From: Streptomyces sp. WAC06614
GTDB taxonomy: Bacteria > Actinomycetota > Actinomycetes > Streptomycetales > Streptomycetaceae
NCBI RefSeq assembly: GCF_003949795.1
Contig: NZ_RPRY01000032.1
Span: 1 to 38,977 of the forward strand
Length of the DNA: 38,977 bases
Reading direction: 5' to 3'
Below the pieces are notes generated by a model. The model searched no databases. It saw only the letters and a list, made by a program, of their open reading frames with translations, and was not told the origin of the DNA. Position 1 is the stretch's first letter; the number at the start of each line of letters is the position of its first letter. Positions 16,701 to 23,803 of the stretch are shown here, in pieces. A program made the position numbers and the translations under genes.

Positions 16701-17499
16701 ACGGATTGCCGTCGGTGAGGTACATCAGCGCGGCCACCGCGCCGTTCTCGTCGATGTCGTCCACGCCGAGCGCGTACAGCGGCCGCAGCACGCAGTTGCG
16801 CACGTCCTCGACCTCGACGAACCGCTTGACCTCGATCTCCTTGAACTGCCGCAGCAGCGGCGAGTGCACCTCGGTGATCCGCCCGATCAGCTCCGAGGTC
16901 CCCGCCAGCACCAGCACCAGCCCGTCCACCCGGGACATCAGGAACCGCAGCACGGACAGCACCCGCACGTCCCCCGCCACCAGCTGCGCCTCGTCCACCA
17001 GCAGCACCAGCGGCCGTCCGAGCAGCCGGACGAACGTCGCCAGGTCGGCGCGCAGCGCCGCCTGCGAGACCTCGTCCCCGAACAGGGCGACCGCCTCGGG
17101 GAACTCCAGCAGCGCCCCCGGCCCGGCCTGTGCCGCCCCGGCCATCACCCGCCGCACCTCGGCCACGTCCACCGGCACGCCGGCCGCGGCCACCGCCACG
17201 ACCAGCTCCTCGTACAGCTTGCGGAAGAACACCCCGGGCGCGCCGTCCCCGTCGACCAGCTCCAGCCGCACGGGCACGAACCCGCGCTCCCGGGCCAGCC
17301 ACTCGGTGGCGTTCAACAGGCTGGTCTTGCCCGCCATCCGCTGCCCGTGCAGCACCACGCAGACCGACGGCCGGCCGACGGCGGCCTGGTCGAGCTCGTA
17401 GCGGATGCCCGCCACCTCGTCGCCGCGCCCGGCGAACACGGCGGCGTCCCGTACGGGATTGCGGTAGTCGTACGGATTACGTAATGCGGAGATGTCCAC
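13777..17499 (-). CDS. STAND-like NTPase / helical repeat / GT4 glycosyltransferase fusion
   Basis: 1240 residues from GTG 17499 (VDISALRNPYDYRNPV), just after a GAGGGG site. The open frame continues 106 codons upstream but enters the msrA fragment and integrase DNA, so that part is rejected. Order: P-loop NTPase (about 20-280) with Walker A GQRMAGKT at 52-59, Walker B LVLLVDEAQ ending at 172, AGTSEL near 200, and GNPYEIQLYCHEM at 264-276, like the GxP motif of STAND or Orc-like ATPases; a winged-helix-like part (about 290-395); a long alpha-helical region with TPR-like repeats (to about 700); a Pro/Ser/Ala-rich linker (about 715-805); and a GT-B fold glycosyltransferase (about 806-1205) with GGLSTFNRNLCAALA and the GT4 retaining motif E-x7-E (EGFGLVGVEA, E1113/E1121). 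No signal peptide or membrane helix. A sensor-ATPase controlling a glycosyltransferase effector is inferred; substrate and trigger are unknown. Confidence 0.82.
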   Translation of the reverse strand: MDISALRNPYDYRNPVRDAAVFAGRGDEVAGIRYELDQAAVGRPSVCVVLHGQRMAGKTSLLNATEWLARERGFVPVRLELVDGDGAPGVFFRKLYEELVVAVAAAGVPVDVAEVRRVMAGAAQAGPGALLEFPEAVALFGDEVSQAALRADLATFVRLLGRPLVLLVDEAQLVAGDVRVLSVLRFLMSRVDGLVLVLAGTSELIGRITEVHSPLLRQFKEIEVKRFVEVEDVRNCVLRPLYALGVDDIDENGAVAALMYLTDGNPYEIQLYCHEMFARWQRGEAPGMLLTSDVLDGIRTRLESGRDLDRPLIRAVRAMERTELIAFNVLASALGHATADEAWFAYCMTAEPEITRERYDRCRADLVAAGVLAQGDVVRFAVETELFDEMYVRLWTVGRLGDGAHPQLAGRGTARALLVNRLLALLEELATPPLRIFPTCCHGVDRGHVDAAVRALREQWLQGPDAAPHINFLHAAILSAGQPRALDLIAVTCSFGAHSVQRWLYAADHEGARLGTAFQAAAERIAGLGGELTAERVRIPLADIWPATEWFRWATGPLRAELAANHLQAGYAAYDAGDVPAARGHLRESFELAPGWEQANDLAYVCLATGGAYEALEWAGRAVDLAGQDPKERALSRYNLAMACLLTGRRAEALDHLARAAEDLSALAGQALGGFTVDYLHLPDPDAPEAVPALREEQHVDVVAAIHRARTVLTPSTPAGPATSAPSAPASDRSAPAGPAASDRSTASSGARGTARPAPYDPQPHDGSGPHGATAQPPPTGDGGVPAGGGAPGDGQGPGDGSPRRSPVVLAVATEWSSAHGGLSTFNRNLCAALAAAGAQVYCVVLAASAEEAAAARAVGVTLLPAPRRPGESDAMRLSARPQLLPAGTVVDLVVGHSRITGPAARRLAEDFFPRARRLHFVHMAPDEIEWYKPDRERGAAARAAERTGLERALGRSAHRAVAVGPRLHELFLPEFAGVPEPLRVDPGFDPGPGDPRPAGPSEGEAGPRTPPGGRLRVLLFGRAEDERLKGLDLAAAACGQVATYLRDDGLPAFTLVVRGAPADTADAQHSALTELAAETGLKVVVRPYSADQEDIVHDLDAASLVLVPSRAEGFGLVGVEAIAAGVPVLVSSESGLADLLRQVLDVETAARFIVPMSGNVEKDGDRWARAVDRVLRNREGAFREVAELRAFLAGRITWARAARTLLAEVPGPPPPPDADGVGEPGGAPAAGAGAATAPG

Positions 17500-17571
17500 A
17501 GGCCCCCTCACGTCGGCCCGATGGTACGGCGTAGCCGGACAGTTCACCGCGCCAGGACCTCGCCGGGAACA

Positions 17572-17610
17572 CCGGACCGCATGCGGCGATCGCCACCGCA
17601 TGCGGTCCGG
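17572..17610. terminator. Perfect 15-bp hairpin, probably the native msrA terminator
   Basis: 17572-17586 and 17596-17610 are perfect complements with a 9-base loop, 44 bases beyond the stop of the msrA 3' fragment and upstream of the fusion gene. Its position supports the view that the left-hand msrA fragment is the host's original gene end. Confidence 0.75.
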
Positions 17611-17654
17611 ACGGGCCCGCGCCGCCCCCGACGGGCCGCGGCCCGACTCCCCGA

Positions 17655-17756
17655 CTACCCGTCGGCCCTGGCCACCCCGATCGGACACGAGACCCCGGTC
17701 CCCCCGATGCCGCAGTACCCGGCGGGGTTCTTGTCGAGGTACTGCTGGTGGTACCA
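17655..17756 (-). pseudogene. msrA: Displaced native 3' end of msrA
   Basis: In one frame this encodes [19 protein letters not shown] followed by [14 protein letters not shown] and a TAG stop. This is the C-terminal part of peptide methionine sulfoxide reductase A, including the two cysteines that recycle the active site. There is no N-terminus, start codon or catalytic GCFWG motif here; upstream lies the integrase gene. The full msrA at 21309-21977 has a different version of the same segment. The shared stretch YHQQYLD is encoded by 22 identical bases at both places. I read this as the host gene's original tail, cut off by insertion of the 17733-21411 element. Confidence 0.85.
17733..17754. 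other. Left attachment site core
   Basis: 22 bases identical to 21390-21411. Bases to the left belong to the native msrA tail; bases to the right lead into the integrase promoter. Homology stops sharply on both sides. Confidence 0.75.
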
Positions 17757-17768
17757 CTTCTCTTTGCG

Positions 17769-17774
17769 TAGAAT
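17769..17774 (+). promoter_or_regulatory. -10 element TAGAAT of the integrase gene
   Basis: A near-consensus -10, with its -35 region (TGGTGG, weak) falling inside the attachment core. The integrase promoter would therefore differ between the integrated and excised forms. Confidence 0.4.
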
Positions 17775-17801
17775 TAGTGACTCTTCGTAAAGGGGTGGGA
17801 A

Positions 17802-19286
17802 GTGAGCGAAGCGGCACCGGTGATCCCGGTTGTCTCGTACGCGCGTATCTCCGCCGACACGGCCAGGGACGGCCACGGCGTCGAGGACCAGCACAAGGTG
17901 AACGGCGAGACTGCGGCCCGTCTCGGCTGGACGATCGTGCACCGCTACACCGACAACGACCTGTCGGCAGCGAAGGCGGCGGTGGTGCGCCCGGACTTCG
18001 AGGTCATGGTGAAGGCGCTCAAGTCAGGGCACATGCCGGACGGGCAGCCCGTACGCGGCGTCATCGTCGTCGCCGACGACCGGCTCACTCGCAGAGCCGG
18101 AGACTACGAGCGGTTCGTGGACGCGCTCACGTACGAGGAAGGGCGCGTCTACGCCGACGCCAAGGGGTCGAAGAACCTCTACAGCGAGGACGTGGAGTCC
18201 ATGGGCCTCTTCGGCGTCGTCATCTCCAAGATGGAGGTGCGCAAGATGCAGCGGCGTGCACGCCGCTCGCACCGCGCCCGCGCCGAGCTGGGCATCCCGG
18301 TAGGAGGAAAGCGCCCCTTCGGCTGGCAGGACGACAAGCTCACGCTGGAGCCCGAGGAAGCGGCGTGGCTGGCGAAGGGCGCCCGTGAGGTGATCGCGGG
18401 CAAGTCCCTGCACTCGATCCTCCGGGAGTGGCGGGAGGCCGGCGTCCGCACGATCAACGACAAGGAGTGGGCGAGCCGTTCGCTGAAGCTCGCACTTTGG
18501 AACCCGCGGCTGTGTGGCTGGCGGAAGCACAACGGAGAGCTGGTCCGCGACGCCAACGGCGTGCCGGTGGTGGGTCGCTGGGAGCCCGTCATCACGCCGA
18601 AGGAGTGGATGGCCATCGACGCCGTCTTCTCGGCCCGCGTCGGCCCCAACCTGAAGTCCGACGGAACGGTCACGGACTACCGCACCCCGTCGTACCTGCT
18701 GACCGGAATCCTCCGATGCGGCAAGCCCGGTGGGGACGGCCAGATCTGTAACTCGCCCCTCCGTGCAACCGCGCGGCCGGATCTCTCCGGCGGCTATCTC
18801 TACCAGTGTCCCAGCAAGGAAATGGGCGGTTGCGGTGGCACGGGACGCAATGGTGCCAAGATTGACGAATTCATCACGGAGGCGGTTCTGGCGAAGCTGG
18901 AGGAACGGGCGGCCAGGACGGCGCATGCGGACGAGGAATGGACAGGGGAAGACGAACTGGACCGTTTGACGCGGAAGCAGCGCAAGCTGCTCCAGGCTTG
19001 GCAGGAGGACCAGATCTCGGATGAGTTGTTCTTCCCTGAGAACCAGAGGATGGAATCTCGGGTCAAGGAACTGCGTGCGGACCGTACGCGCCACGTTCTC
19101 AACCAGCAGCGTGCAGCCGAGGTCACCGGCGACGTACGCGAGCGCTGGACATCTGGCAGGCTGGACCTGGCGCAGAAGCGCGCCCTGATCAGGGAGGCAC
19201 TGCACGCGGTGATCGTCCTGCCGGTGGGCGGCGGAGGCCGACGCCCCTTCAACCCTGACCTGCTGGTCCCGAAGTGGCGCGACTGA
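17802..19286 (+). CDS. int: Large serine recombinase (integrase)
   Basis: 494 residues from GTG 17802 behind an AGGGGTGGGAA ribosome site. The N-terminal resolvase domain starts [21 protein letters not shown] (first 20: the nucleophile is the Ser of YARIS), with [14 protein letters not shown] for the conserved arginines. It is followed by a recombinase domain ([13 protein letters not shown], about 160-280), a zinc ribbon (LRCGKPGG... IC ... [13 protein letters not shown], about 305-350), a coiled-coil stretch and a C-terminal end [15 protein letters not shown]. This is the phiC31-type domain order. It would recombine attP with the attB site inside msrA, needing no host factor for integration; excision would need a directionality factor I cannot see. 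Length and domains look complete. Confidence 0.92.
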   Translation: MSEAAPVIPVVSYARISADTARDGHGVEDQHKVNGETAARLGWTIVHRYTDNDLSAAKAAVVRPDFEVMVKALKSGHMPDGQPVRGVIVVADDRLTRRAGDYERFVDALTYEEGRVYADAKGSKNLYSEDVESMGLFGVVISKMEVRKMQRRARRSHRARAELGIPVGGKRPFGWQDDKLTLEPEEAAWLAKGAREVIAGKSLHSILREWREAGVRTINDKEWASRSLKLALWNPRLCGWRKHNGELVRDANGVPVVGRWEPVITPKEWMAIDAVFSARVGPNLKSDGTVTDYRTPSYLLTGILRCGKPGGDGQICNSPLRATARPDLSGGYLYQCPSKEMGGCGGTGRNGAKIDEFITEAVLAKLEERAARTAHADEEWTGEDELDRLTRKQRKLLQAWQEDQISDELFFPENQRMESRVKELRADRTRHVLNQQRAAEVTGDVRERWTSGRLDLAQKRALIREALHAVIVLPVGGGGRRPFNPDLLVPKWRD

Positions 19287-19303
19287 CAGTGAGCTAAAAC
19301 GGA

Positions 19304-19334
19304 AAGGGGCACGGCCATCCGGCTGGAGCCCCTT
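19304..19334 (+). terminator. Hairpin after the integrase gene
   Basis: AAGGGGC (19304-19310) pairs with GCCCCTT (19328-19334) across a 17-base loop that itself can pair GGCC with GGCT. It lies 18 bases after the integrase stop. Confidence 0.5.
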
Positions 19335-19391
19335 CGTTCGTCTTTCGGGTCTGGACTACCGCTGCTCGCGCGTGGCCTTGATCGAGTTCTG

Positions 19392-19868
19392 ATGCTCGAA
19401 CTCCAAGTGTGCGGTGCCCCTGCCGGTAGCCCTTGCCGTACGACGACGGGCAAGGTGGCGGCGAACTACCACACGGGCCGCTTCGCACTGGTGCCGTCGC
19501 TCAAGGCGGAACTGACCGTGAAGACTCCGGCCGACCGCAACCCCGGTAAGGCATGGACAAAGGGTGCTCCTGTCACACAGGTGCCCGATGCGACACCGGG
19601 CGCAGCGATCCGACTGGGCTACGCCCGTTGCTCAACCGTTGGACAGGAACTTCAGTCCCAGTTGGACATGCTTGCCCGTGCCGACTGCACCCGCGTCTTC
19701 TCGGAGAAGATCAGTACCCGTGTGAAGGAGCGGCCGGAACTGGAGAAGGCGCTCACGCTGGCGCGGGAGATCAAGGCAGCCGCACCGAATCAGCCGGTCA
19801 TCCTGACCGTGGTCGAGATGAAGCGTCTTGCCCGTAGTGCGGCAGAGCTGATGACGCTGTACTGCTGA
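19392..19868 (+). pseudogene. Truncated zinc-finger resolvase
   Basis: The open frame has 158 codons. The N-terminal part (QVCGAPAGSPCRTTTGKVAA, then YHTGRFALVP) is a zinc-finger-like module seen in actinomycete resolvases, but the first of its cysteines is missing. Then comes a small serine recombinase domain: IRLGYARCSTVGQELQSQLD with the catalytic serine, FSEKISTRVKERPELEKAL and LTVVEMKRLARSAAELMTL. The frame stops right after AAELMTL, where intact relatives continue through the rest of the catalytic domain and a helix-turn-helix. It is therefore a broken resolvase, cut at about 19860 where it meets the opposing 91-residue gene. It has no clear ribosome site. Confidence 0.75.
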
Positions 19869-20065
19869 GCACGGAAGTACTCCTCCAGCACCGCGGCCGG
19901 GACCACGACGGCGGTCTCACCCTCGGGCAGGTCGAGCTGCGCCAGCCGCTCGGGGTCAGTGATGACGTAGCCCTGCACTACATAGTCCTTGGCGTCCTCA
20001 GTACCCCACAGCGTCGGGCACGTTCCATTCCTGCACTCCGGGTCACCGGACAGCTTCCGCAGCAT
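19790..20065 (-). CDS. Small element-borne protein, 3' end probably altered
   Basis: 91 residues from ATG 20065; GTG 20077 is an alternative. The body (MLRKLSGDPECRNGTCPTLW, then GYVITDPERLAQLDLPEGETAVVVPAAVLEEYF) resembles small proteins found beside helix-turn-helix regulators in Streptomyces integrative elements; two cysteines lie in ECRNGTC. The last 24 or so residues (YSVISSAALRARRF...) are simply the antisense of the truncated resolvase, so the natural C-terminus has probably been lost at the junction near 19860. No function is assigned. The partner regulator that I would expect is absent. Confidence 0.6.
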   Translation of the reverse strand: MLRKLSGDPECRNGTCPTLWGTEDAKDYVVQGYVITDPERLAQLDLPEGETAVVVPAAVLEEYFRAQQYSVISSAALRARRFISTTVRMTG

Positions 20066-20142
20066 CCTCGCCCCCACATGTCGGCGTACGCCTGTCGTGT
20101 TCGATGCTCCCGAGCCGGTTGTGGTGGGGTCAAGCGCTGATC

Positions 20143-20160
20143 CTTTCCAGAACAGGAAAG
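20143..20160. promoter_or_regulatory. Inverted repeat CTTTCC-N6-GGAAAG
   Basis: A perfect 6-6-6 repeat in the gap between two divergent element genes, 60 bases before ATG 20221. It is a plausible operator; nothing names its regulator. Confidence 0.35.
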
Positions 20161-20220
20161 CAGCCCTCTTGGTTGGAATCGAGGATGCGTTGGGACGTAC
20201 GCGGCGGCTACAACGGCAGC

Positions 20221-20706
20221 ATGACCGTCTTCCTGTGTGCCAAGTGCGGCGGCAGTCTTACGCCAGGCCTGACGCCGCTGCCTGCCGTTCCCTCAGCGCC
20301 CGACGACGAAGAACGGGACAAGAAGAGTCGGCGGGCACCGGCCACGTTGCCGCAGGGGCATTACGCGATCGAGACCGAACCATGGGGTGCCCCGTACGTG
20401 CCGCATCCGGACCAGGAGGAGGGCGGGCCTGCGCAGCCGCGTGGGACCTGGCGGATTGGCGAAGGGGTGGCAATGATCTCTGCTGGGCCGCGCGACAACA
20501 TCGTGATCCACCCCGAGGACGCGCCCGATCTCCAGCCGCTGCCGAACTGGGAAAACAGCCTCGGATGCTGCGGACCGTCCGGCGACAGCGGACTCAACCG
20601 CGCCTGTCTCTGTGGCGCCCGAGTGGCCACGCTCGCCGCAGACTGCTGGGGCCCGTACGAGCTCCATCTAGACGCGAAGAGGGTCTACGGCTGCGGCCCG
20701 TCCTGA
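20221..20706 (+). CDS. Cysteine-containing element protein of unknown function
   Basis: 161 residues from ATG 20221 (MTVFLCAKCGGSLTPGLTPL). The frame extends to 20104 but that stretch has no ribosome site. TACAAC lies 6 bases before the ATG, a possible -10 for a leaderless message. An N-terminal CAKC pair and a later cluster (LGCCGPSGDSG, CLCGARVATLAADCWGPYE) suggest a zinc ribbon assembled from both ends around a middle domain with ETEPWGAPYVPHP. I have seen this type of protein as actinomycete accessory cargo but know no activity. Its stop codon abuts the stop of the opposing DUF3885-like gene within a single TGATCA. Confidence 0.65.
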   Translation: MTVFLCAKCGGSLTPGLTPLPAVPSAPDDEERDKKSRRAPATLPQGHYAIETEPWGAPYVPHPDQEEGGPAQPRGTWRIGEGVAMISAGPRDNIVIHPEDAPDLQPLPNWENSLGCCGPSGDSGLNRACLCGARVATLAADCWGPYELHLDAKRVYGCGPS

Positions 20707-21312
20707 TCAGTAGCCCGAGGGGTGTGTGGACAGCCAGGCGGAGTGGCGGTTGCGCAGGCGGTCCCGTTCCTCGGGGGTGGGGAGGATAACGTCCGCGCCG
20801 CCGTCGTACGGATGGTGGATACGTGTGAGCTCGGTGTCCGTCACGAAGATGCCGGGCAGGGTGTCGTCCGCGACGGCGCGGAGGAGCGGGTCCAGGCAGC
20901 CGCGTTGCCAGGGGCGGCGGTCGGCGTAGAAGTACCAGCGGGTGTGGAAGTCCGGATCCGGATCGTCGGTGTCGTCCAGGGTGGTCCACAGTGTGCCCTC
21001 CGGGTGGAGGGCAGCGCGGTGGGCCGACCAGTCCGTCGGCTCGGACGGATCGGCCCAGTCGGTGGTCACCACGTACGCCTCGCCGTCCGAGAAGAGGTCG
21101 TCGAGGACCGTGTTGTACCGGTCGAGGAGGACCTCGTACTCGGCCTCATCCTCCGCGTAGCGTTTCGACTCCGGCAGGCTGTGGAAGCGCACCCAGCGGT
21201 CCCCGTAGACCGTCTTCAGCTCCCACGGCAGCATCGGACCGGCAGGCCTGTGGGCCTGCCAGAGCCGGGTCAGCCGCTCGTGCGCCGGGTCGGGGAGAGG
21301 GGTGTCGTTCAC
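20707..21312 (-). CDS. DUF3885-like protein coupled to msrA
   Basis: 201 residues. The GTG start at 21312 overlaps the msrA stop codon as GTGA, so translation is probably coupled to msrA. The sequence has the pattern I associate with DUF3885: [20 protein letters not shown], then [17 protein letters not shown], and [20 protein letters not shown] later. It is soluble and rich in Asp, Trp and Tyr. Because it lies inside the element next to the element-supplied msrA tail, it is cargo that would be transcribed from the host msrA promoter. Function is unknown; neighbouring immunity or toxin roles cannot be judged from the sequence. Confidence 0.65.
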   Translation of the reverse strand: MNDTPLPDPAHERLTRLWQAHRPAGPMLPWELKTVYGDRWVRFHSLPESKRYAEDEAEYEVLLDRYNTVLDDLFSDGEAYVVTTDWADPSEPTDWSAHRAALHPEGTLWTTLDDTDDPDPDFHTRWYFYADRRPWQRGCLDPLLRAVADDTLPGIFVTDTELTRIHHPYDGGADVILPTPEERDRLRNRHSAWLSTHPSGY

Positions 21313-21977
21313 TCCCCAGGAGCCTCGGCGATGCCGATCGGGCAGGCCACGCCCGTCCCGCCGATGCCGCAGTAGCCGTTAATGTTGCGGTCGAGGTACT
21401 GCTGGTGGTACGCCTCCGCAGGCCAGAACGGGCGGTCGGTGGCGGGCAGGACGGACGTGGTGATGCGGCCGTGGCCCGCGGAGGTCAGGACGCGCTGGTA
21501 GGCCTCGCGGGAGGCCTCGGCCGTCGTCTGCTGGGCGGGGGAGTGGGTGTAGACGGCCGAGCGGTACTGGGTGCCGACGTCGTTGCCCTGGCGGAAGCCC
21601 TGGGTCGGGTCGTGGGCCTCCCAGAAGACCTTCAGCAGGGCCTCGTACGAGACCTGCGCGGGGTCGTAGACGACGCGGACGACCTCGGTGTGGCCGGTGC
21701 CGCCCGAGCACACCTCCTCGTAGGTGGGGTTCTCGGTGAAGCCGCCCTGGTAGCCGACCAGCGTGGTCCACACGCCGGGGGTCTGCCAGAACTTGCGCTC
21801 CGCGCCCCAGAAGCAGCCGAGGCCGAAGTCGGCGACCTCCAGCCCCTCCGGGTACGGGCCGGCCAGCGGGTTGCCGAGGACCGTGTGGCGCTCCGGGAGC
21901 TCGAACAGCGGGGTCGCACGGCCGGGCAGGGCCTCCTCGCGGGTGGGCAGCTCGGGCGTGCGGCGGTACGTGAACAT
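21309..21977 (-). CDS. msrA: Peptide methionine-S-sulfoxide reductase, chimeric 3' end
   Basis: 222 residues from ATG 21977 with a GAGGAGG ribosome site. The catalytic cysteine is in [33 protein letters not shown] and AYHQQYLD are further MsrA signatures. The tail [19 protein letters not shown] carries the two recycling cysteines. It reduces methionine-S-sulfoxide in proteins using thioredoxin. From 21390 downward the coding sequence appears to come from the integrated element, replacing the native tail now at 17655-17754. The gene follows the M48-type peptidase gene by 19 bases, so it belongs to that host operon, and it is overlapped at its end by the DUF3885-like cargo gene. Confidence 0.93.
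   Translation of the reverse strand: MFTYRRTPELPTREEALPGRATPLFELPERHTVLGNPLAGPYPEGLEVADFGLGCFWGAERKFWQTPGVWTTLVGYQGGFTENPTYEEVCSGGTGHTEVVRVVYDPAQVSYEALLKVFWEAHDPTQGFRQGNDVGTQYRSAVYTHSPAQQTTAEASREAYQRVLTSAGHGRITTSVLPATDRPFWPAEAYHQQYLDRNINGYCGIGGTGVACPIGIAEAPGE
21390..21411. other. Right attachment site core
   Basis: 22 bases identical to 17733-17754. Bases to the right are the host msrA body; bases to the left encode the replacement tail, starting with the AT-richer codons for N-I-N. Confidence 0.75.
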
Positions 21978-21996
21978 GTGGCCTCCTCGGTAGGTG

Positions 21997-23697
21997 TCAA
22001 CCGAGCCGGGGCGACGGGGATTCCCGCGTGGCGAGGAGGCCGCGCAGCGGGCCGGTGTCCGGTGCGGCGGCCACCGCCGCGTCCAGGGCGGCCGCCAGGT
22101 GCCGGGCGTGGTCCGGGTGCGGGTGGCGTACGGCCGCGGGGGCGGACCAGGACAGCTCCCAGCGGCTGACCCCGCGCGCCACCAGCTCGGCGGTGACCAG
22201 CCGGTCCAGGGCCTGGCGGACCACCGCCGGGGCGTCCGCGTCCGGCCCGTCCGCCGGGGCGCCCACGTGGGGGCGCAGGTGCGCGGCCAGGTCGGGGAGG
22301 GCCGCCGTGCCCTCGGTGTCGAGGGCGGCCAGGAGGCCGGGCAGGCCCTCGGGGCCGTCGGGGCGGGCCTCGCCGACGGCCCCGGCGAGGTACGCGCAGG
22401 CGCGGTCGTGGAGGGCGGCCATGCTGCGGTGGACGAAGTCCGGCCAGTCCGCGGCCCGCTCGTGGTGGGCGAGGTGGCCGGGGAGGCACTCCCGCTCCAG
22501 GGCGAGGAGCGTCTCCCGGGGCGCGGCCAGCAGCCCGACGGCGGGGCTGCCGGTCACCGTGGGGCCGGTCGCCCCGACGGCGGGGCTGCCGGTCACCGTG
22601 GGGCCGGTCGCCGCCGAGCCGTCTGCCGCCGCCGGGCCGGCCGCCGCCGCCGGGCCGGTCGCCGCCGCCGGGCCGGTCGCCGCCGCCGGGCCGGTCGACG
22701 ACCCTGCGACCGCCGGGAGGGCCTCGATCAGGGCCAGGCGGTCGCTCAGGGGGGCGTGGGGGTCGGTGTGCTCCAGGGGGCGGAACGGCGGGTCCGCGCG
22801 GACCCGGTCCAGTTCGTCGCGGCGCCCGGCCAGCAGCCGGGGGAGCCCGCCGAAGAACTCGCCGGGCGGCGGCAGCAGGTCGACGAGGACGCCCAGGGTG
22901 GCGTACGCGTGCAGGTAGAAGCCGTAGCCGAGGTCCAGCGCGGGCAGGTCGCGCAGGGCGGCGGAGTAGGTGTCGCGCCCGGCCACCCGGGCGGTGGCCC
23001 GGTCCAGGGCGTGCTCCTGGCGGCGCCGCGCCGGCAGGGCGGCGCGCAGGGCGAAGGCGGCGTAGCGGCCGTAGCCGGCGCGGACCCGGCGGCGGAACGC
23101 GGCGTCGGCCGGGTCGCCGAGGGACAGCTCGCGCCTGCGGACGGCCTCGGCGGCGCGCTCGTCCAGATCGGCCAGGGCCCGTTCGACCCGGGCCGCGCCC
23201 CGGACCGCCAGCCGGCCCGCGGCGGTGCCCAGCCGGGCGTGGTGGGCCAGCTCGTGCGTGACCAGGGCGCGCAGCCGGGCCTCGTCCACGGCCAGCAGCA
23301 GCGGGACGCCCAGGCGCAGGGTGCGGCCGTCGTAGGAGGTGACCGCCTCGTCGGTCAGGACCAGCGCCCCCGGGACCGGCCCGCCGATCCGGCCGGCCTG
23401 CTCCCGCACGAGGTCCCACAGCCGCGGTTCCTGCCCCGGGGTGACGGCCAGGCCGGTGGCCGGCTCCCGGTCGGCCCGGGCCGCCGGCGGCAGCGGTCGC
23501 AGCAGCAGGACGGCCTGGACGAGGACCGCGGCGGGCAGCAGGGACAGCAGCCAGATCAGGACGAGCGGCCCGTCGCCATGCAGCGGCGCGTACAGGGCGA
23601 TCTCGCCCCACAGGAGCAGGCCGAGCAGGACCGGCCCGAGCAGCCAGAACCCGGCGAGGGCCGCCAGCGCCCCCAGGGCGCGCACCGATTCCACCAC
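21997..23697 (-). CDS. M48-type membrane metallopeptidase-like protein
   Basis: 566 residues from GTG 23697; the next codon (23694) is also GTG and equally possible, both downstream of a GGGGG site. Two membrane helices lie at the start ([20 protein letters not shown] and [20 protein letters not shown]). The zinc-binding motif [11 protein letters not shown] appears near residue 165, after [20 protein letters not shown], the order seen in M48/HtpX-like peptidases. The remainder is long and alpha-helical, with an Ala/Gly/Pro/Thr-rich low-complexity stretch around residues 330-390 encoded by tandem DNA repeats. The active site would face the cytosol or membrane surface as in HtpX, by analogy. 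A second glutamate ligand cannot be fixed by eye. Upstream of msrA by 19 bases, probably in one operon. Confidence 0.75.
   Translation of the reverse strand: MVESVRALGALAALAGFWLLGPVLLGLLLWGEIALYAPLHGDGPLVLIWLLSLLPAAVLVQAVLLLRPLPPAARADREPATGLAVTPGQEPRLWDLVREQAGRIGGPVPGALVLTDEAVTSYDGRTLRLGVPLLLAVDEARLRALVTHELAHHARLGTAAGRLAVRGAARVERALADLDERAAEAVRRRELSLGDPADAAFRRRVRAGYGRYAAFALRAALPARRRQEHALDRATARVAGRDTYSAALRDLPALDLGYGFYLHAYATLGVLVDLLPPPGEFFGGLPRLLAGRRDELDRVRADPPFRPLEHTDPHAPLSDRLALIEALPAVAGSSTGPAAATGPAAATGPAAAAGPAAADGSAATGPTVTGSPAVGATGPTVTGSPAVGLLAAPRETLLALERECLPGHLAHHERAADWPDFVHRSMAALHDRACAYLAGAVGEARPDGPEGLPGLLAALDTEGTAALPDLAAHLRPHVGAPADGPDADAPAVVRQALDRLVTAELVARGVSRWELSWSAPAAVRHPHPDHARHLAAALDAAVAAAPDTGPLRGLLATRESPSPRLG
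22534..22611. repeat. Two identical 39-base tandem repeats inside the peptidase gene
   Basis: 22534-22572 and 22573-22611 are identical and encode two copies of a 13-residue unit ([13 protein letters not shown]). Perfect identity suggests recent slippage or an unstable copy number. Confidence 0.85.
22625..22696. repeat. Four 18-base tandem repeats inside the peptidase gene
   Basis: Four units of 18 bases, GCC-rich and ending GGGCCGGTC (one with GGGCCGGCC), encode (ATGPAA)-like hexapeptides. They lie 13 bases from the 39-base repeats, in the same low-complexity linker. Confidence 0.85.
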
Positions 23698-23803
23698 GTG
23701 GCCCCCAGCTCCCCCTCGTCGCACCCGCCGACGGGCACGAGTATGCGGGCCGGGGCCGTGCCCCGGCACCGCAATTCCGCCGGGCCGGGAGGCCGCCGGG
23801 AGG

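Larger units (their letters stand above)
17733..21411. mobile_element. Serine-integrase integrative element inserted in msrA
   Basis: The element is bounded by 22-base identical copies (17733-17754 and 21390-21411) that encode the MsrA motif YHQQYLD. Next to the left copy is a large serine recombinase. Inside are a truncated zinc-finger resolvase, a 91-residue protein, a Cys-containing 161-residue protein, a DUF3885-like gene and a replacement msrA 3' end. No replication, transfer, excisionase or capsid genes are visible, so it is a small or decayed element. Joining the host flanks across the core rebuilds an uninterrupted msrA ending in KNPAGYCG...VARADG, which is the expected empty site. 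Confidence 0.8.

Noticed and set aside
15379..17484. Long plus-strand frame opposite the ATPase-glycosyltransferase gene
   Set aside because: Arg/Gln/Pro/His-rich shadow with no domain; the minus-strand frame carries Walker motifs and the GT4 motif.
17500..17817. N-terminal extension of the fusion protein by 106 codons
   Set aside because: It would run through the msrA terminator hairpin, the msrA fragment and the integrase promoter in the wrong frame. GTG 17499 has a ribosome site.
17733..21411. A conjugative element or prophage
   Set aside because: Only integrase, a broken resolvase and small proteins are present; no replication, FtsK-like transfer, capsid or lysis genes.
22534..22696. 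Repeats as a CRISPR array
   Set aside because: Units are adjacent without spacers, multiples of three, and lie within a coding frame.
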